A stretch of 64,000 nt of DNA from Haematobia irritans (lineage: Eukaryota > Arthropoda > Insecta > Diptera > Muscidae): assembly GCF_050003625.1 (NCBI RefSeq), contig NC_134399.1:149848473-149912472 (forward strand), given 5' to 3'. Positions within the stretch are counted from its first letter, which is position 1, and each line of letters starts with the position of its first letter. The notes under the pieces are model-generated. The model was not told where the DNA came from and searched no databases. It saw nothing but the letters and a program-made list of their open reading frames with translations. The translations under genes and the position numbers were made by a program. Shown here piece by piece: positions 34,540 to 46,284 of this stretch.

Positions 34540-34930
34540 TTTACACTTTTTGATGGTCCTAAAATGTCCAATTTCAGCCAAATTGGATTAAAACTACAGT
34601 TTTTATAAGCCCAAGACCCCAAATCGGAAGGTCGGTTTATAAGGCGACTATATCAAAACTTGGACCGATATAGCCCATCTTCGAACTTGCCTGCCTGCAA
34701 ACAAAAGACGAATCTGTGCCAAATTACAGGACGATTGCGCCATTATTGAAGGCTGTAGCGTGATTACAACAGACAGACAGACGGACATGCTTATAACGTC
34801 TGAGAATTTTTTCGCTGATCAGGAATATATATACTTTATATAGTCGGAAATCGATATTTCGATGTGTTACAAACGGAATGACAAACTTATTATACCCCCG
34901 TCACCATTCTATGGTAGTGGGTATAAAAAG
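34540..34930 (-). mobile_element. Mini-me-like element, family C, 5' end fragment
   Basis: About one and a half family C units, then CAGACAGACAGACGGACATG, ATATATACTTTATATAGTCG, ATCGATATTTCGATGTGTTA and TATGGTAGTGGGTATAAAA. The array and hairpin end are missing. Confidence 0.85.
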
Positions 34931-36594
34931 GATCTATACCACCTTAATAACAATCAAATTCTACATTTCGCAAATTTTTTTGAAAGTCTAATCCGAATTT
35001 TTATATGAAAAGATATCGTCTATTAAACTTAGTACTGTTCAAATTAAAAAAAAACACCAAAAGCACTAAATGAAAGTGCCAGAAAACACGAAGTTGGTAT
35101 TGTTGTTCTTTTTTGGAAAAGGCACTAAAAAGGCAATTTTGCAGAATATATATACACTGAAATTTTCGACTCAAAAAATCCAAAAAGAAAGCAGTGATTA
35201 ATAATATTATACACGGAAAAATGCTCATCCGAGCCAAAGAAGCACAGAATTGAAGGAAGGATACAATTATGGCCCCATAAAATCAGATTTACAAATACCA
35301 ATATATGGGTCTGTTACTAGACAAATTGTCATAGAATAGAGCCTAATCCACAGATTGCATTGGTAACTACCTATAAATATGTAGATAACACACACCGAAC
35401 GCAAAAATAAATTTATTCGATGCTTAAGACCCTAGCAGTCATAGCTTACAATTATATATATAATTTTATTGTAAATGTAATTAATTGATAAATAAATAAA
35501 TAAATAATTTATTCGATAAAAAAATATGAAAATCCAAATGAAATATTTATCAACTTATTATTATTACAGATTTTCTACAGCAGAGCCCTTTCCATTATTT
35601 TTTTTATTTGTCATAAAAGCTTTTAAAAAAATAATTGGGGATTTTTGTGGGGAATTTTAATTTAAATTGGGGAGTTTTGGGGACAAAAGCGTACCAATTG
35701 GGGGACAAAAGCCAGAAAAATACTAGCAACTTTTTGTAGAGTTTTAGGAAGAAATTTGGCATCTCACGCCATTTTGGTTTTATCGTGTATATCATCCATA
35801 ACAGTTACTCCTAAAGGTATGCTTGTTTATTTGATTAATTCAAATTATTGATTTTCGCTTTATCTATACAGTACTATCTGTCTATGTAGTATACAGTACC
35901 TTGGAATACTCTCCTAATGGAGAATTGTTCTAAAAACCCTTATAGACTCTACATTGGGCTTGAAATCGACTAAAAGTCGATTTGAAATCACTTTTATATA
36001 AGGCAAATGACATTTGAAAGCTAGCTAAAGTGGATTTTGGAAGTGTAATGTGAATGAGGTATTAGGTGACTTTAAAATAAGCATAATTTCTTCAAATTAA
36101 AGTACTGTATAAAAGCGAAAACATAAACATCTTTTTAAATAAGTTTAATGGAAATAAATAAATATTTGAGAAATTGTGAACGGCATAATCAACTTTTTCT
36201 AAAGAGCTAATATTAAAGTTGGTTATTTATCAATACTTGCGAAAGACTAAGAAAATATTGATTGCCTCTATCGTACACTGAACAAAATATTGTTGTGAGC
36301 CCAAGGATTTCATGTGCTTAAAATACGAATTTACTTGAAACATAGTATAATTTCTTGAAGTCGAGCCTAAGTTGGAAATTTAATTTGTCGTTAATACATT
36401 TTCAAAGGACTTCGATAACACATGAAAAAAAACGAATAATTTTAAAATTTAAAAAGAGAATTTTAAAATTTAAAAAGAGAATTGCGTCTTAAAAGTGTCC
36501 TTATTTCAATTCTCCGTTTCTTTGGGAAAATCATTAGCGTAAAAATAAAATCTTTGAATCCGGTCGTGCTTCTTTCCAGCGATATCATTGCGTC
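34931..36594. other. AT-rich intergenic stretch, no gene seen
   Basis: A short (AAAT)n microsatellite lies near 35487-35508. Frames of 60-99 codons show no domain. An internal duplication of TTTTAAAATTTAAAAAGAGAA occurs near 36440-36482. Confidence 0.45.
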
Positions 36595-37735
36595 TATTGA
36601 AATTAGAAACCAGATTTCATTTCCGGAGCCACTTGATAGAGTAAATTTCGACCAATTGGCTTTAAATTTGGTATGTGATGTTAGTATATGCACGGTTGCC
36701 ACTGGAAACAAAAATAATCTATTATGACAAAAAATGTTTCTTCTGTTGTAATATTTTTTCATTTATTACTTTATGATTTTTCATCATAATTTTATTTCTG
36801 TAGAAAATTTAATCAAAATTCGATTCCTATAGAATATTTATTTCTTAAAGAATATTTTCTCAAAATTTTATTTCTATAGAAAATTATGTCAACATATTAT
36901 ATCTACAGAAAATTTTGTCAAAATTTTATTTATATTGAACATTTTGTCAAAATTTTATTTCCTATAGAAAAAATTTCAAAATTTTATATGTTATATAAAA
37001 ATTTGTCAAAATTTTATATGCTATAGAAAATTTTGACGAAATTTTATAGGAAATATAGGAAATTTTGTCAAACTTTCATTTCTATAGAAAACATTTTCAA
37101 CACTTTATTTCTATAGACTTTTCTCTAAATATTATTTCTATAGAAAATTTTGTCAAAATTTTATTTCTATAGAAACTTTTGTCAAAATTTGATTTCTACA
37201 GAAAATTTTGTCAAAGTTTTATTTCTATAGAAAATTTTGTCCCAATTTTATTTCTATAGAAAATGTTGTCAAAATTTTATTTCTATAGAAAATTTTGTCA
37301 AAATTTTATTTCTATAGAAAATTTTGTCAAAATTTTATTTCTATAGAAAATTTTGTCAAATTTTTTTTTATAGACAAATTTGTCAAAATTTTATTTCTAT
37401 AGAAAACTTTGTCAAAATTTTATTTCTATAAAAAATTTTGTCAAAATTTTATTTCTATAGATTTTTTTTTTTTAATTTTATTATTATAAAAAATTTCAAC
37501 ATTTTATTTCTAGAGGAAATTTGTGAAGGAACCCTTGTTCAAGAGGAATATTTTGCAAACTCCACCAATCTACCAAATAGTAAAAAATCTAAAATTGTTG
37601 GTAGAATTGCGGCCACTAAAAACCGGGCAAACAATTGGCCCATATCGATCCATAGTATATAGCCTCCATAAAACCAATCTGGAAAGAGTAAATTTCATCT
37701 GGAGTAAGTAGTCCATATCGGTCCTACTTCCTTAA
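36595..37735 (+). mobile_element. Family A mini-me fragment with a 29-bp TIR element inside
   Basis: Left piece TTTCATTTCCGGAGCCACTT to GATGTTAGTATATG, right piece GGCCCATATCGATCCATAGT to about 37735; both are family A unit text. Between them CACGGTTGCCACTGG (36691) starts the minisatellite carrier. It runs through about 25 units (36780-37515) and ends near TTGGTAGAATTGCGGCCAC (about 37613). Confidence 0.8.
36780..37515 (+). repeat. 29-bp minisatellite block
   Basis: The units in 37130-37450 keep the exact 29-bp period with few changes. The outer units are diverged, consistent with amplification from the middle. Confidence 0.9.
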
Positions 37736-38317
37736 TCTAAGTGAAATGCCAAATAGAAAAACAGGTTGCCTTGTGAACACGTTTGCGTTGTTCTTTTCCT
37801 CCGTTATTATACGTTTTCTCTTTTACCATATGTTGGGTGAAAATTCATTCAACCTATGCGGATGAAGTTTCTTTTTTTTTTTTGTTTGCAAAGCACAATG
37901 AAATTATCTCCTTTGACGGTTTGCTACGCATAAACGTGATGGGGAAAAATGGAATTTACATATCTGTGGTGCCTACGAATTTTATTTAACTTTAGGTAAT
38001 TTAACTTAAATTAATTTAAGTTTATGTAAAGCGAAGCAGTAAAAATTCTGATCAGAGACCATAAATTCTACCCAGAGCGCATGTGAATTATTTAAGTAAT
38101 ACCCAAAATAAACAAAATGTTCCATTTTACTTTTTAAACATGATTGGGATGATAATATTCCTTCTCTGCGCAATAAAAAAAATATGTCCGGTTCCAAATA
38201 TTTTGTCTCTACACTAATGATTGTAGTATTGATTCCAAGCCAAAAAAGTGGAGAATTGAAGTAATGATACTTTTAAAACCCAATTCTCTCTTAAATTTGA
38301 GTTTTTCGTAATTTATT
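37736..38317. other. Intergenic stretch, no gene seen
   Basis: Short frames only. A tract of TTTAAGTTAA-like direct repeats lies near 37985-38025. Confidence 0.4.
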
Positions 38318-39666
38318 CACCCAGAAAAAAGTGTCTTCGAAACTAAAGGAAAAAATGTTCATCAATTTAGTTTAGTCATTTTATTTCCACTCAGTTAATA
38401 TTTTGTGTGAAATAATAAAATTTACTTGTTTCAGTAAAAAATCCTAAACTGAAAGCAGTTAGGAATTGTTCATTAACTAGAATAGGGCATGGAATTTTAC
38501 TAATACTGTTTTCTTCGCTGGGTATAAGAATTTACTACTGAAAAAGAAAATTTTATTCACTGATAACAAAGCATTCATAAAAATAAACAAAAACCGAACT
38601 AAAACCAAGTTTCCTCAAATTTAGTAAAATTTCTTATAAAACGATAATACTGACTTCCTTTATTATAGAAAGCTTATCATACATACGAATAACACTTGGC
38701 ATAGAAAAATATTTTAGTTCATTCGTACTAAGAAGTATTCAATCCTTTCAAAACTTAAGGAAACACACTTGTTAGAATATAGGAAAATTTCCTACATTTC
38801 TTTTATCTACCTGTAATCGATACCTGTCTTTGATGTAATCGATATGTTTGCGCGTGGGTTGTTTTTTTAGTTGGAATCGCGTTTTTATGGTATACGGAGA
38901 GATTGTTAAAAAATAATATAGTAAATTAATATTATAAAAAACAAATAAAATATATAAAATATTTGTTATTTTAAATTAGTGAGAAAAATGTTCGTTTTTT
39001 GAAAATTGGTTTATAAAAAAGAAAATACCAACAGAATAACAACCCCTTCATTCGACTTCATTTTGGAATCTTCAATTATCAGGTAATATTCAGTGACGCT
39101 AACCTTTTGTGAAAAAATTGGTTTTGGATTTTTTTGTTTATATTTGTAGGTATTGAAATTGTAAAAGGTGGACAAAATTGCTAGGCAGCAAATTATTCAA
39201 AGTGAAAGGTACTACAAGAAGAAAAAATGTGTTTTAATATTTCAAGGCCAGTCGATGCTGTTGATTCTAAATAAATATATTTAATATATTAATAAAACAT
39301 GTCTTTTATTGAAGAAAAAATTGCTTATATAAATACATAAAATTGTATTTAAAAACGAAGGTAAGCAGATCTAAATTTGAAGTAAAAAGTTTACCACAAA
39401 TATGTAAGATTTGTCCAAATGAATGAAAAAAGTTCAATAAAATCATTCCATATATGAATTCAATTCAGTTAAATTTTTTCATTCTGTAGTATAGTGATAC
39501 ATAAATACAGGAAAATGTTAACTAATATACGGAATGCATTCTACGTAATTTCTACGAAAATCACATCATTCAAACAAATAAAAATGTCTTTGGCGCTATA
39601 CGAAGTTCAACTTTCTTCACAATGAGTTCATTTTAACTTAAAGAAGGGGTCACTTTTTTCTGGGTG
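38318..39666. mobile_element. TIR element, CACCCAGAAAAAAGTG ends
   Basis: The left end CACCCAGAAAAAAGTG and right end CACTTTTTTCTGGGTG are perfect complements over 16 bp. The 1349-bp interior is AT-rich, has TAGTTCATT-like motifs near both ends and no frame of note. No target duplication is obvious (ATT on the left, TTC on the right). The ends resemble those of the TA-flanked elements at 40104, 43647, 48679 and 49648. Confidence 0.7.
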
Positions 39667-39791
39667 TTCTAGGAAACAAGTTTTAATTTGTTCGTTTTTC
39701 AATAATTTTCTTCATGTGCTATCACTGTTCTTTAGAAAGTTGTTAACGAACCAAGTTCAGACTCGAAATCAAGTAGAAATTATGTAAAGTT

Positions 39792-41683
39792 ACAAGTAAG
39801 AAAAGTCTAAAGTCGGGCGGGGCCGACTATATTATACCCTGCACCACTTTGTAGATCTAAATTTTCGATACCATATCACATCCGTCAAATGTGTTGGGTG
39901 CTATATATAAAGGTTTGTCCCAAATACATACATTTAAATATCACTCGACTTGGACAGAATTTGATAGACTTCTACACAATCGATAGACTCAAAATTTAAG
40001 TCGGCAAATGCACTAGGGTGGAACACAATTTTAGTAAAAAAAAAAATAAGGGAAACATTTAAATCTGAAGCAATTTTAAGGAAACTTCGCAAAAGTTTAT
40101 TTACACTCAAAAAAAAGTGAACTCTCTATTTCACTAAAGCCAATTTAACTTTGTTTTAGTTCATGGAATTATTATATACGGATAAAGTTTCGTTTACACT
40201 AATAATTTCTTGCGTACGTTAGCTAAATGAACTAAAAAACGGGAAAAAATTATACACAAATGAAGTAAAAAGTTTTTCTAAATTCTAACTTCTCACCAAA
40301 TAGTTCATTATTTCTTTAAATTTGTAAATTTTACTACAAATTCGTCCATCATGAACTTCGTATGTCACTAAAGACATTCTTGCAATTTTGAACTCCAATT
40401 TTTTCTTTCAAACTACAAAATTTTCTTTAACTAGTGGAAAAAAATAATTATGTCTAATAAATTTTCTTGAATTTGTCGAAAATTATTTACTTATTTTTGT
40501 GGTAATCGGCGTGATGTCAGCGTTTGTAATACTGTTTAGTTAAAATTTTCTAAAAATATTAAAAATTTTCTAAAATTAACTAAATGTTTTCTTCCTGGTG
40601 GGTTCACTGTTTTTTCAGTGTATGATTTATCGCTCGATATATATGTATTAGAAGTTTAGGCTAATTAGAGTTATTTTTACAACCTTTCGACTAAGCAGTG
40701 GCGATTTTGCAAGGAAAATGTTGTTGTTATTTTGACCATTTTGTCGAAATCAGAAAAACATATATATGGGAGCTATATCTAAATCTGAACCGATTTCAAC
40801 CAAATTTGGCACACATGACTATATAACTAATTGTACTCCTAGTGCAAAATTTCAACCAAAGTGGGCCAAAACTCTGGCTTCTGAGGCCATATAAGTCCAT
40901 ATCGGGCGAAAAATATATATGGAGGCTATATATCTATGGCTATATCTAAATCTGAACCCATTTACATCAAATTTGGCACACATGACTATACTATCAATTG
41001 TACTCCTTGGGCAAAATTTCAAGCTAATCGGGATAAAGCTCTGGGTCCATATAAGTGTATATCGGGCGAAAGATATATATGGGAGCTATGTCTAAATCTG
41101 AACCGATTTCAATCAAATTTTGCACACTTGACTATTCTACTAATTGTACTCCTAGTGCAAAATTTCACCAAATTCGGCCAAAAATCTGCCTTCTGGGGCC
41201 ATATAAGTCCATATCGGGCGAAAGATATATATGGGAGCTATATCTAAATCTGAACCAATTTCAATCAAAATTTGCACACTTGACTATACGACTAAGTGTT
41301 ATGTTTGTACAAAATTTCAAGCAAATCGGTATAAAACTCTGGCTGCTGGGTCCATATTAGTGCATATCGGGCGAAAGATATATATGGGAGCTATATCTAA
41401 ATCAGAAACGATTTCTTCCAAAATCAATATGGTTCTATTCTGACCCAAATTAGGAACATGTGCCAAATTTGAAGGCGATGGTCTTAAATTGCGACCTAGA
41501 CTTTGATCACAAAAATGTGTTCACAGACAGACGGACGGACGGACATGGTTATATCGACTCAGGGACCCACCCTAAGCATTATTGCCAAAGGCACCATGTG
41601 TCTATCTCGTCTCCTTCTGGGTGTTACAAACATATGCACTAACTTATAATGCCCTGTTCCACAGTGTGGCGCAGGGTATAAAA
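39792..41683 (-). mobile_element. Mini-me-like element, family B, full length with nested MITE
   Basis: Left edge ACAAGTAAGAAAAGTCTAAA, hairpin GTCGGGCGGGGCCGAC and TATACCCTGCACCAC; right edge GTGTGGCGCAGGGTATAAAA. The array (40750-41420) has about five units of the SKSEPISIKF type. The MITE at 40104-40620 separates the tail from the array. Confidence 0.88.
40104..40620. mobile_element. TA-flanked MITE, CACTCAAAAAAAAGTGAAC ends
   Basis: TA (40102-40103) precedes CACTCAAAAAAAAGTGAAC, and GTTCACTGTTTTTTCAGTG precedes TA (40621-40622). The TIRs match over about 19 bp with two differences. The interior holds AGTTCAT/ATGAACT motifs. It is 517 bp with no coding capacity and is probably mobilized by a Tc1/mariner-superfamily transposase. 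Confidence 0.8.
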
Positions 41684-42317
41684 AGTCATTAAAATAAAAT
41701 ATCTCCTATTTTTGCTTTGTACTCAAGATACAAAAAGTCAACCAATTTAAAGGTATTTCAATTAATTTTGGAGAAATTTTCAGAATTATTAATGCCAAGT
41801 TGACCTTAGTCAAACTAATTTTTCTTTCATGTAAAGATGCCGAGTTTTAAGTGGAGTCACTTATGGTAGCTACAAGCACAAGACGCCTTCTTTGAAAAGT
41901 TTATTGACTTTTGGAAAAAGGAAAATAAAACTTTATATCGGAGAAATTCATTTTCTAAGCTAAGCAAAATTGGCATTCGTATTTTTTTAATTTTATTTCT
42001 GTAGAAAATGGTGTCAAAATTTTATTTCTATATAAAATTTTGTTAACATTTTATTTCTATTGAATTTTTTTTTAATTTTACATATATATCAAATTTTGTC
42101 AAAAATTTAGTTCTATATCAAATTCTGTCAAAATTTTACATAAATATAGAATTGTTTGTTATTGTTGGCATCTCTTCAATCGTTATGGTTTTTTTTTTTT
42201 TTTTGATCTCAGCTTAAAGCCATGCATTGACTAAACTACAAGTGTAGCTTAACCAACAGAGGAAAAGTATGCTTGTCAAATTTATTTGGGCAAAGCCCTA
42301 TAGACTGCAAGATGGTT

Positions 42318-42362
42318 GGATGTACAGCTGTTTCGGAATTACCACATTCCTCATCAGCATCC
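42318..42362 (-). ncRNA. Hammerhead ribozyme motif in PLTR copy 1
   Basis: On the minus strand, 45 nt form the full core. Stem I pairs GGATG with CATCC; CTGATGA is the first core strand. Stem II pairs GGAAT with ATTCC around a 6-nt loop. GAAA is followed by the palindrome CAGCTG (stem III) and the cleavage triplet GTA just before CATCC. Stem III cannot fold well alone with a 2-nt loop but can pair between two molecules. All core positions are intact. Confidence 0.88.
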
Positions 42363-42500
42363 TCTACTTGCAGCAAAACTATCAACCGTGAACTACACTT
42401 GAACCTCCCGAAAAGGGAGGTTCAAGTGTAGTTCACGTTGGGTTGAGTGAATTACCCGAATTTATTCTGATAATTGGTTGATAGTTTTGCTGCAAGTAGA

Positions 42501-42545
42501 GGATGCTGATGAGGAATGTGGTAATTCCGAAACAGCTGTACATCC
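42501..42545 (+). ncRNA. Hammerhead ribozyme motif in PLTR copy 2
   Basis: Segments in order are GGATG, CTGATGA, GGAAT-GTGGTA-ATTCC, GAAA, CAGCTG, TA and CATCC, totalling 45 nt. The core is identical to the other two copies. Predicted cleavage is after the A of GTA at 42540. The match of both stems and both core strands at once makes chance unlikely. Confidence 0.9.
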
Positions 42546-42932
42546 AACCATCTTGCAGTCTATAGGGCTTTGCCCAAATAAATTTGACAAGCATACTTTT
42601 CCTCTGTTGGTTAAGCTACACTTGTAGTTTAGTCAATGCATGGCTTTAAGCTGAGATAAAAAAAAAAACAACAATAACGATTGAAGAGAAGCCAACAATA
42701 ACAAACAAAACGAATGAAGATAGAGGAAGCACGCTCAAAAACAAACCCAGCCAAATACATACAAATCGATGATTTGAGTTTTGCAAAGGAAAAGAGATAG
42801 GCTGGCAAATTTGTTTAGGCAGTAGCCGACTATCAAACCCTTTTTCGGGAGGTTCAAGTGTAGTTCACGTTGGGTTGAGTGAATTACCCGAATTTATTCT
42901 GATAATTGGTTGATAGTTTTGCTGCAAGTAGA

Positions 42933-42977
42933 GGATGCTGATGAGGAATGTGGTAATTCCGAAACAGCTGTACATCC
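42933..42977 (+). ncRNA. Hammerhead ribozyme motif in PLTR copy 3
   Basis: Same 45-nt arrangement as copy 2, 432 bp downstream in the same orientation. A transcript starting upstream of copy 2 would carry both ribozymes and could be trimmed to a unit of about 432 nt by cleavage at 42540 and 42972. Confidence 0.9.
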
Positions 42978-43646
42978 AACCATCTTGCAGTCTATAGGGC
43001 TTTGCCCAAATAAATTTGACAAGCATACTTTTCCTCTGTTGGTTAAGCTACACTTGTAGTTTAGTCAATGCATGGCTTTAAGCTGAGATAAAAAAAAAAA
43101 ACAACAATAAATATAGAATTTTTTTCGAAAATTTTATTTTTACAGAAAATTTTGTTCTATAAAAAATTTTATCAAAATTTTATTTTTGTAGAAAATTTTG
43201 TCAAAATTTTACTTCTATAGAAAATTTTGTCAACTTTTTTTCCATAGAAATTTGTCAAAATTTTATTTCTATAGAAAAATTTCTCAATTTTTTTCCATAG
43301 AAAATTTTGTCAAAATTTTATTTCTATAGAAAATTTGGTCAAAATTTTATTTCTAAAGAAAATTTTGTCAATATTTTATTTCTATATAGATTTTGTCAAT
43401 ATTTTATTTCTATACAAAATTTTGTCACATTTTTATTTCTATACAAAATTTTGTCACAATTTTATTTCTATAGAAAATCTTGTCAAAATTTATTTCTACC
43501 TAAAATTAAAAACAAACAAATGATTTCTATAGAAAATTTTGTCGAACTTTTATTTCTGCTGAAAATGTTGTCAAAATTTTGTTTTTATAGAAAATTTTGT
43601 CTCCATCCAACGATGGTGGGTATAAAAAATTTTAAACGTCTGTGTA

Positions 43647-44533
43647 CACCGAAAGAATTTTCTTCGTAAAAAGAACGCAAAAATTCGTTAAAAGTACGAA
43701 ATTTGCCATTTTTTTACTAAAGAAACTTTTCATTAAAAGTACGAAATATTTCGTTCTTTTTACGATAAAAAGTTCTTACAAATATTTCGTAGTTTGTACG
43801 GAAGAACTTCGTACTTTTTATGAGAAAGTTTCATACTTTTTATGAACCAATTTCGTTCTTTTTATGATATAGTTTCGTACTTTTTACGAAAATTTGTCAT
43901 ATTTTTTATGAAATTGTTACGTACTTTTAATGAAACAATTTCGTACTTTTAATGAAAAACTTTCGTACTTTTTGTGAAAAATGTTCGAACTTTTAGAAAA
44001 AAAATTATAGTCCAAAGTGCATTTGATTGTATTAACAAGTTTGAAAAGTGTCATCACTACTTTACATCTTAAGTTTTTGAATAGCTTTTGGTTGCTTCAA
44101 TTGTATTCATAGCCTGATGTCACCCAGGGACATGCATTAAAAAAAATTAAATAAAGTAATACACTCAAGCACATTATCAAAGACAATTTTATGTAGCTTA
44201 CGGAAATTTTACAACTTCAATGAAAGTTCTTCGTTATTTCAAATATAATGTTTCGTACTTTTTATGAAGAAATTTTAATGCAGAATGTTTCGTAAAATAT
44301 TCGTAAAAACTTCACAAAAGTCATGAAATTTGAAGAAAATTTCGTTAAAAGTACTAACTTTTTTATGAAGAAAAGTTAATGTAGAATATTTCGTAGACGT
44401 TTTATACATTCGTAAAATGTTCTTCGAAACATTTACGAAAATTAATGAAAATTTCGATGTTTTAATGAAGAATTCACGAAGAATAGTTAATGAAGAATTG
44501 TTCGTAAAATTAACAAAGAGAATTCTTTCGGTG
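43647..44533. mobile_element. TA-flanked TIR element with TTTCGTACTTTTTATGAA repeats
   Basis: TA (43645-43646) then CACCGAAAGAATTTTCTTCG; right end AGAATTCTTTCGGTG then TA (44534-44535). The interior contains many degenerate copies of a unit near 20 bp (TTCGTACTTTTTATGAAA) in both orientations. Frames inside come from the repeat. It is 887 bp with no transposase. Confidence 0.82.
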
Positions 44534-44643
44534 TATACACAGCCTGTTAAGAAACCATGAGGTGCAAAAAGGAGTATTTCATTTTTTTTTTGAATTTTTT
44601 TGTTTTGCTTCATTAAGGCGACATCCCTTGGCTCTATTTTCTA

Positions 44644-44884
44644 CACGCAAAAAAACTGATTCAATCACGAAATTAATTGATAAAATTAAATTTTTAATTG
44701 AAATGTCTTCAATCACAGAAATGATAGTATCAATTAAAAAATTAATTGATACTATTAATTTTGTGATTGATTTTTGTTTCAATTAAAAAATTAAAATTAA
44801 ATCAATTAAATTTTTAATTGAATGTTTTTTAAGACTCAATTAAGATTTTAATTGGAAAGTTTTTTTTTGTTATTTTTTTCTGTG
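44644..44884. mobile_element. Small TA-flanked MITE with CAATTAAAAAATTAATTG motifs
   Basis: TA (44642-44643), CACGCAAAAAAACTGATTCA at the left, TTATTTTTTTCTGTG at the right, then TA (44885-44886). The 241-bp interior is built of short palindromes such as AATTAAAAAATTAATT. A related sequence is at 63650-63823. Confidence 0.72.
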
Positions 44885-44892
44885 TAAATGAA

Positions 44893-45020
44893 CCCAGCAA
44901 AAACAGCGTCGCCAAAAATGTAATGAAAATGTTCTTTTTGGATCCGGAAGTGGTGCATGGGCTTGTCATAGGACGAAGTCCTCCATTTCAACAGCCGTTG
45001 CACTGAATTTGCATCACTTC
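44893..45020. repeat. Dispersed repeat with GGATCCGGAAGT core
   Basis: CAGCAAAAACAGC at the left, then TTCTTTTTGGATCCGGAAGT and GTCATAGGACGAAGTCC. Related text occurs at 54448-54616 and in reverse at about 230-275. The ends resemble CAGCAAAAAA-type TIRs. Confidence 0.5.
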
Positions 45021-45409
45021 TTTAGGTGTGATCCGAATTCAATGTTTTGGATGTAAATTAAAAAATTGTGTGATATTTTGCCAAATAAATAATTTTTATA
45101 ATTTTTAATGGATTCTAACGCTTGACTTACAGACGTCAAATTTTGACACGAATCATTTGAAGGTTGGTAACATACTATATAAAAATAATATGCATTTAAT
45201 ACTAGCGACCCCATCTATGTGTCAGATCGGGGACTTATCAGCCAACCTGTTATGTGGTCAAGTGTGGGTTGTGATATATTATTTGGTCAAGTCGGGCGAT
45301 TTGGAGCCTTATTTTAAACTCAACCGTTCTGTGGAAAGTCTGGCGTTACAGTGTGTAGGATATGACTAAGATATGGGGAAATCATTACAGAATTTTGTGT
45401 CAAGTGTGT
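45021..45409. other. Intergenic stretch, no gene seen
   Basis: A 70-codon frame at 45157-45369 has no recognizable domain. Nothing else is supported. Confidence 0.4.
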
Positions 45410-45488
45410 TTGTATAAACCGGAAGAACGAATATATGGAGGCTTTATCTAATTCTGAACCAAATTAGATTAAACTTGACACACTTATA

Positions 45489-46284
45489 AAGGGTGGTTAA
45501 AATGTCAAGGGCCGATGTTGATTTTGAATAAAACACAAACTATTTAGGAAATTATTGTAATTTTATTTTATTATGATATACTGGTATTACTCAATTATGT
45601 ATGGAACAAAATATCGGCCAAATGGGCGCCGCGACCTCGGTGGCACACCTCGGTGGCACACTGATGGTCCAAATTTTCGATGACGCTGAGGCATATGGAG
45701 GTTCTATGTCGTTAATGTGCCGAATTATCTCATCCTTTAGCTCTTGATTTGTTGCTGACTTATCGACGTACACCTTTTCTTTCAAATAACCCCAAAGAAA
45801 AAAGTCCAACGGTATCAAATCACATGATCTAGGCGGCCAATTGACATCGCCATTACGTGAGATAACACGGCCATTGAATTTGTTGCGCAAAAGAGTCATT
45901 GTTTCGTTAGCTGTGTGGCAAGTGGCACCGTCCTGCTGAAACCACATATCGTCCACATCCATATCTTCCAATTCGGGCCATAAAAAGTTCGTTATCATCT
46001 CACGATAGCGTACACCATTCACAGTAACTGCCTGACCGGCCTCATCTTGGAAAAAATACGGGCCGATGATTCCGCCAGCCCATAAACCGCACCAAACAGT
46101 CACTCTTTGTGAGTACATTGGTTTTTCGACAATCACTCTTGGTTTCTCATTCGCCCAAATGAGGCAATTCTGTTTATTGACGAATCCACTGAGGTGAAAA
46201 TGTGCCTCATCACTGAAGATGATTTTCTTCGAAAATTGATCATCCAATGTTGCCATTTCTTGGAACCATTTAACACGTTGATGG
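45489..46284 (-). mobile_element. Mariner-superfamily element, 5'-truncated, inserted at TA
   Basis: The 3' TIR reads AAGGGTGGTTAAAATGTCAA after TA in family B mini-me text (45410-45488). The other end is lost: at about 46284 the transposase sequence changes abruptly to family B array (GAACCGATTTCAACCAAATT). The element carries most of the catalytic domain of its transposase. Confidence 0.85.
45591..46284 (-). pseudogene. DD41D-type mariner transposase fragment
   Basis: The frame encodes IIFSDEAHFHLSGFVNKQN (first Asp), WFQQDGATCHTANETMTLLR (second Asp) and WPPRSCDLIPLDFFLWGYLK (third Asp, in PLDFF). I count 41 residues between the second and third Asp, the spacing of the DD41D (rosa) group. 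The first residues of the open frame (MANLVEIGSI) are mini-me sequence, so its start is chimeric. Near the C-terminus a frameshift after DIEP and a 13-bp duplication (GTGCCACCGAG region) break the normal end. Confidence 0.85.

Larger units (their letters stand above)
42206..43107. mobile_element. Penelope-like element remnant: three terminal repeats (PLTRs), one inverted
   Basis: A repeat of about 250 bp occurs inverted at 42206-42409 and direct at about 42415-42660 and 42846-43090. The inverted and first direct copies meet around CCTCCCGAAAAGGGAGG (centre 42412). The inverted copy lacks about 40 bp present in the others. Each copy contains a hammerhead ribozyme. Between the direct copies lies a 180-bp body fragment (42663-42843), with A-rich ACAACAATAA text bounding the repeat. 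No reverse transcriptase or GIY-YIG frame remains. Tandem plus partly inverted terminal repeats are the known architecture of Penelope elements. Confidence 0.8.
41985..43600 (+). repeat. 29-bp minisatellite, split by Penelope-like sequence
   Basis: Units lie at 41985-42172 and again at 43110-43600. The interruption is the cluster of Penelope-like terminal repeats at 42206-43107. Many units are shortened or carry TTTGTCAATATTTTATTTC variants. Confidence 0.85.
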
